From assembly GCF_000224515.1 (NCBI RefSeq), contig NZ_AGAF01000172.1, positions 1-64,000 of the forward strand: a stretch of 64,000 nucleotides of DNA, given 5' to 3'. The stretch is from Desulfosporosinus sp. OT. GTDB lineage: Bacteria > Bacillota > Desulfitobacteriia > Desulfitobacteriales > Desulfitobacteriaceae. Shown in pieces: positions 61,571-64,000 of this stretch. The number at the start of each line of letters is the position of its first letter. The stretch's first letter is position 1. The position numbers and the translations under genes are program-made. The notes below the pieces were generated by a model. It was given only the letters and a program-made list of their open reading frames with translations. It made no database searches and was not told where the DNA came from.

Positions 61571-62641
61571 ATGAAGTCATCAGTTGCCCTACCTATGAAT
61601 AGCGGAAGGTTAATTTACTATTTTGTTGCCCAAGTTTTTCCGATCGTTAAACAAGAGCTAACTGGATGGCAACGGATGGCCGCGAAGTTACCGGATGCTC
61701 GCCTGAGCCAGCAGGCTACAGAGAGTATTCGCACCAAAACGTTTCATTGTCAAGGCGGCAGTATTTTTGCGCTGTATCCGGGTGTGAATAGGACTGAAGC
61801 AATTCAATTCATTGTTGCTTATCAAACTATGAGCGATTATCTTGATAATTTGGTAGATAGCCTAGAGGTTCAGGATGAAGTGGCTTTTTCTCAGTTGCAT
61901 TTAGCCATGCAAGAAGCTTTAAACCCTGAGGCAGTTCCTTCGGATTACTATTTGTATTACCCCTATCGGGAAGATGGCAGGTATCTAGAACGGTTGGTCA
62001 AAACCTGTCAAGAAAGCATTAGAAAGCTACCATCGTATAAATTAGTTCAAGAAGATGCTATTAAGTTTGCGAAACTCTATTCCCACTTACAAACGTACAA
62101 ACACTTGGCAGTGGAAGAACGGGAAGCGAAAATGTTAAACTGGATTACCCCCTACTTAAAGGAATATCCAGATATAACAACTTGGGAATTTGGTGCTGCG
62201 ACGGGGTCGACTTTAGGAATCTTCTCACTATATGCGGTTGCCTTTAACCCTCAATTAACGCCAAAGGAAGTTCAGAAGATCAGCCAGGCCTACTTTCCTT
62301 GGATATGTGGCCTTCATATTTTATTAGATTATTTTATTGATTTACGGGAAGACAGAGAAACGAGTCAGTTGAATTTTGTTGCGTATTATCAAGATATCGG
62401 AATGACGTTTCAGCGCCTGCAACAGTTTGAAGAAAATTCCTTAAAGCAAGCGGAGCGACTGGACTATCCTAAGTTCCATCGAGCAGTTGTCCAGGGACTT
62501 CTTGCCATGTATCTGTCCGATGAAAAGGGTATGGACACAGATATTCGCTCTGTCACCAAGCAACTGTTGGGGGATAGTGGGCTGGGGGTTAATCTGCTCT
62601 ATTGGATGTGTTGTCAATTGAGAAAAAGGAAGTCACTTTAA
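61571..62641 (+). CDS. ytpB: Tetraprenyl-beta-curcumene synthase-like protein (YtpB, DUF2600)
   Basis: A 356-residue class of terpene synthase unrelated to common ones. The probable metal-binding motif is TMSDYLDNLVD near residue 88, followed by the DYFIDLREDRE segment near residue 260, both typical of YtpB. In Bacillus YtpB turns heptaprenyl diphosphate into tetraprenyl-beta-curcumene, the first step of sesquarterpenes. A polyprenyl synthase faces it across a shared terminator, a plausible C35 donor. Confidence 0.85.
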   Translation: MKSSVALPMNSGRLIYYFVAQVFPIVKQELTGWQRMAAKLPDARLSQQATESIRTKTFHCQGGSIFALYPGVNRTEAIQFIVAYQTMSDYLDNLVDSLEVQDEVAFSQLHLAMQEALNPEAVPSDYYLYYPYREDGRYLERLVKTCQESIRKLPSYKLVQEDAIKFAKLYSHLQTYKHLAVEEREAKMLNWITPYLKEYPDITTWEFGAATGSTLGIFSLYAVAFNPQLTPKEVQKISQAYFPWICGLHILLDYFIDLREDRETSQLNFVAYYQDIGMTFQRLQQFEENSLKQAERLDYPKFHRAVVQGLLAMYLSDEKGMDTDIRSVTKQLLGDSGLGVNLLYWMCCQLRKRKSL

Positions 62642-62670
62642 TCCAGGCATAAAATGAATAAAAAAAATGA

Positions 62671-62715
62671 AAAGATCAAACGAACGTATGGCAAGGCGTT
62701 CGTTTGATCTTTTTG
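62671..62715. terminator. Bidirectional terminator between terpene genes
   Basis: AAAGATCAAACGAACG and CGTTCGTTTGATCTTT form a perfect 16-bp stem with a short loop and T-runs on both strands. Confidence 0.9.
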
Positions 62716-62727
62716 CTTAGTATGTAT

Positions 62728-63720
62728 CTAATTTGTACGTTGCAAGATAGAATCAGCTAAGTGTATAAGGGTTGATTTATAAGGACTCCCAGGGACTGTA
62801 TCCAAGCTAGCTTTAGCTTTACTGATACATTGAGTAGCTGTTGTATAGGCCTGCTCAATACTCCCTGAGCAGATTAGAGCTTCTTTAACGCTTTGGATGC
62901 CTTGCTGCGAGATCTTACGTGTTTTCATGATTTCTCTGAGCCAATTTCCATAAACAGGATCATCCAAAAGATAAAGAACGGGGAGTGTTATGTTTCCATT
63001 AACGAGATCGGCACCAACTGGTTTTCCAAGAGATTCTGTATTCCCACTGATATCCAGAATGTCATCAGTGATTTGATAGGCATAGCCAATGTTTAATCCG
63101 TATTCACGCATGAGAGCCAAATCTTCGGAAAGAACACCTGCCAGAATGGCTCCTGATTGACAGCAAGCAGCTAGAAGAATTCCTGTTTTTTGAGCAATTC
63201 GGTTAAAATAATGTTCAGTGTTGACCGAAACCGAGAATTGTTCACTTGCTTGATTTACTTCTCCGTCACACATGGCTTGAATTGCTTCTACGAGGTATTT
63301 CATGCTGTCTAGCAGTTGGTGTGTGGAGAGGATATTAAAGGCTTCAGCAAAGAGATAATCTCCTGTCAGAATGGCTGCATGGTCTCCATGAAGGGAGTTT
63401 ACGGTCGGTTTTCCACGTCGGGTAGCCGATTCATCGATAACATCATCATGAATCAAGGAAGCCATGTGAATAAGTTCTGCTGCGACAGCTGCTTGGATCA
63501 TTAATGGATTTAAGGGAGCAAAACACATACCACTATACAGAGTGAGGAGTGGCCGAATTCTTTTTCCGCCTGATTGCAACAAACTAATACAAGTCTGTTG
63601 AATGAGACCATCTGCTTTATTAAGCACGACCTGCAGCTGGTCTTCAACAAATAACAGTTCTGGAAATTGAAAAGTGGGAATTGATATGTCGGTAGGGTTA
63701 TAAAGTTGTTGTATACTCAT
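62728..63720 (-). CDS. Polyprenyl diphosphate synthase
   Basis: A 330-residue trans-prenyl synthase. LIHDDVIDESATRRGKPTV near residue 91 and AYQITDDILDISG near residue 215 are the two Asp-rich motifs, with GGKRIRPLLTLY near residue 50. It is a paralogue of the HepT-like gene at 33415. It may supply the long-chain diphosphate for YtpB or a different isoprenoid. The chain length cannot be read reliably from sequence. Confidence 0.88.
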   Translation of the reverse strand: MSIQQLYNPTDISIPTFQFPELLFVEDQLQVVLNKADGLIQQTCISLLQSGGKRIRPLLTLYSGMCFAPLNPLMIQAAVAAELIHMASLIHDDVIDESATRRGKPTVNSLHGDHAAILTGDYLFAEAFNILSTHQLLDSMKYLVEAIQAMCDGEVNQASEQFSVSVNTEHYFNRIAQKTGILLAACCQSGAILAGVLSEDLALMREYGLNIGYAYQITDDILDISGNTESLGKPVGADLVNGNITLPVLYLLDDPVYGNWLREIMKTRKISQQGIQSVKEALICSGSIEQAYTTATQCISKAKASLDTVPGSPYKSTLIHLADSILQRTN

Positions 63721-63954
63721 AGCATCAGCCTCTGCCCTCTATCTAAAATTTTCAAAATGCAGCTTTTTATATTATGTCATAAAGGTAAAGATTGGATACC
63801 TAGTATTTAAAAGATTTCTGGACCGTTAAAGTGTCCTGAAAAGTAAATGAAAATTGAGTAAGATTAATCCTTTAGGGAAATCTAAAAGTGTTTGAACGAA
63901 TATATAATGAAGTTCAAATTAGCGGATAGACTAAGTCAAAGAGGAGGAAATAAT

Positions 63955-64000
63955 ATGGGTAACGAAAATGACAAGGAACATGCTTCACAATTAAATCGAC
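63955..64000 (+). CDS. Start of an unidentified gene (cut by window end)
   Basis: An ATG follows GAGGAGG by six bases and opens a frame MGNENDKEHASQLNR that runs to the window edge. The 15 residues seen are too few to identify a family. Confidence 0.55.
   Translation, partial: MGNENDKEHASQLNR

Overview
The window looks like a chromosome segment of an anaerobic, spore-forming, low-to-mid GC Gram-positive bacterium of the Desulfosporosinus/Desulfitobacterium type. This is an inference from several signs: a Desulfovibrio-type molybdenum aldehyde oxidoreductase, tungstate uptake, futalosine-pathway menaquinone genes, siroheme-dependent heme synthesis, spore-coat-like small proteins, many strong GGAGG ribosome sites and frequent TTG/GTG starts. 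No rRNA, tRNA, CRISPR array, transposase or prophage gene was recognised.

Layout. (1) 1-6210: the end of a tungsten aldehyde:ferredoxin oxidoreductase, then MoaD-like and MoeB/HesA-like proteins, MoeA, a MoeA fused to a periplasmic-binding-protein-like domain, and a third MoeA/Mog-like protein on the minus strand. (2) 6455-19372: a sigma-54-type promoter, a small ORF, the aldehyde oxidoreductase gene mop, a hairpin-rich spacer, and a nine-gene operon. The operon holds an Fe-S oxidoreductase, a zinc-ribbon protein, a C-GCAxxG-C-C protein, a methyltransferase, radical SAM TrsS, an AMP ligase, an NTP transferase-HD protein, XdhC and a histidine phosphatase. It corresponds to the poorly understood DVU_1551-1559-type neighbourhood. 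(3) 19731-21776: two further sigma-54-type promoters driving a DUF4242 protein and an iron alcohol dehydrogenase. (4) 21955-27466, minus strand: the TupCBA tungstate transporter, an HTH regulator with the same PBP-like domain as the MoeA fusion, and a membrane HdrDE-like protein.

(5) 27928-34383: speD, then a menaquinone/Tat operon (hepS-like, ubiA, an internally deleted mqnE, mqnC, tatC, tatA, hepT). (6) 34607-48566: five multiheme cytochromes, two NHL beta-propeller proteins and a TPR protein, then a TetR regulator and the ResB/CcsB cytochrome c assembly system. Together they suggest an electron conduit across a Gram-positive envelope. (7) 48697-59428: a nearly complete set of genes for heme b through siroheme (met8, hemA, hemC, cobA-hemD, ahbC, hemB, ahbD, an ahbA-ahbB fusion, hemL), ending in a small diheme cytochrome. 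(8) 59580-64000: a ClpP-fold SDH-type protease, a second TatA, two small helical spore-coat/ferritin-like proteins, a YtpB-type terpene synthase facing a polyprenyl synthase, and the start of a truncated gene.

How the parts fit: uptake of tungstate and several cofactor-insertion proteins supply two different aldehyde-oxidising enzymes. Alcohol dehydrogenase and Mop are probably co-induced through sigma-54. Electrons can pass to menaquinone and then to membrane and surface cytochromes, whose heme comes from the adjacent siroheme-based pathway. The most unusual items are the shared sigma-54/leader cassette, the mqnE deletion, structured repeats with covarying stems, and the cytochrome/NHL cluster.
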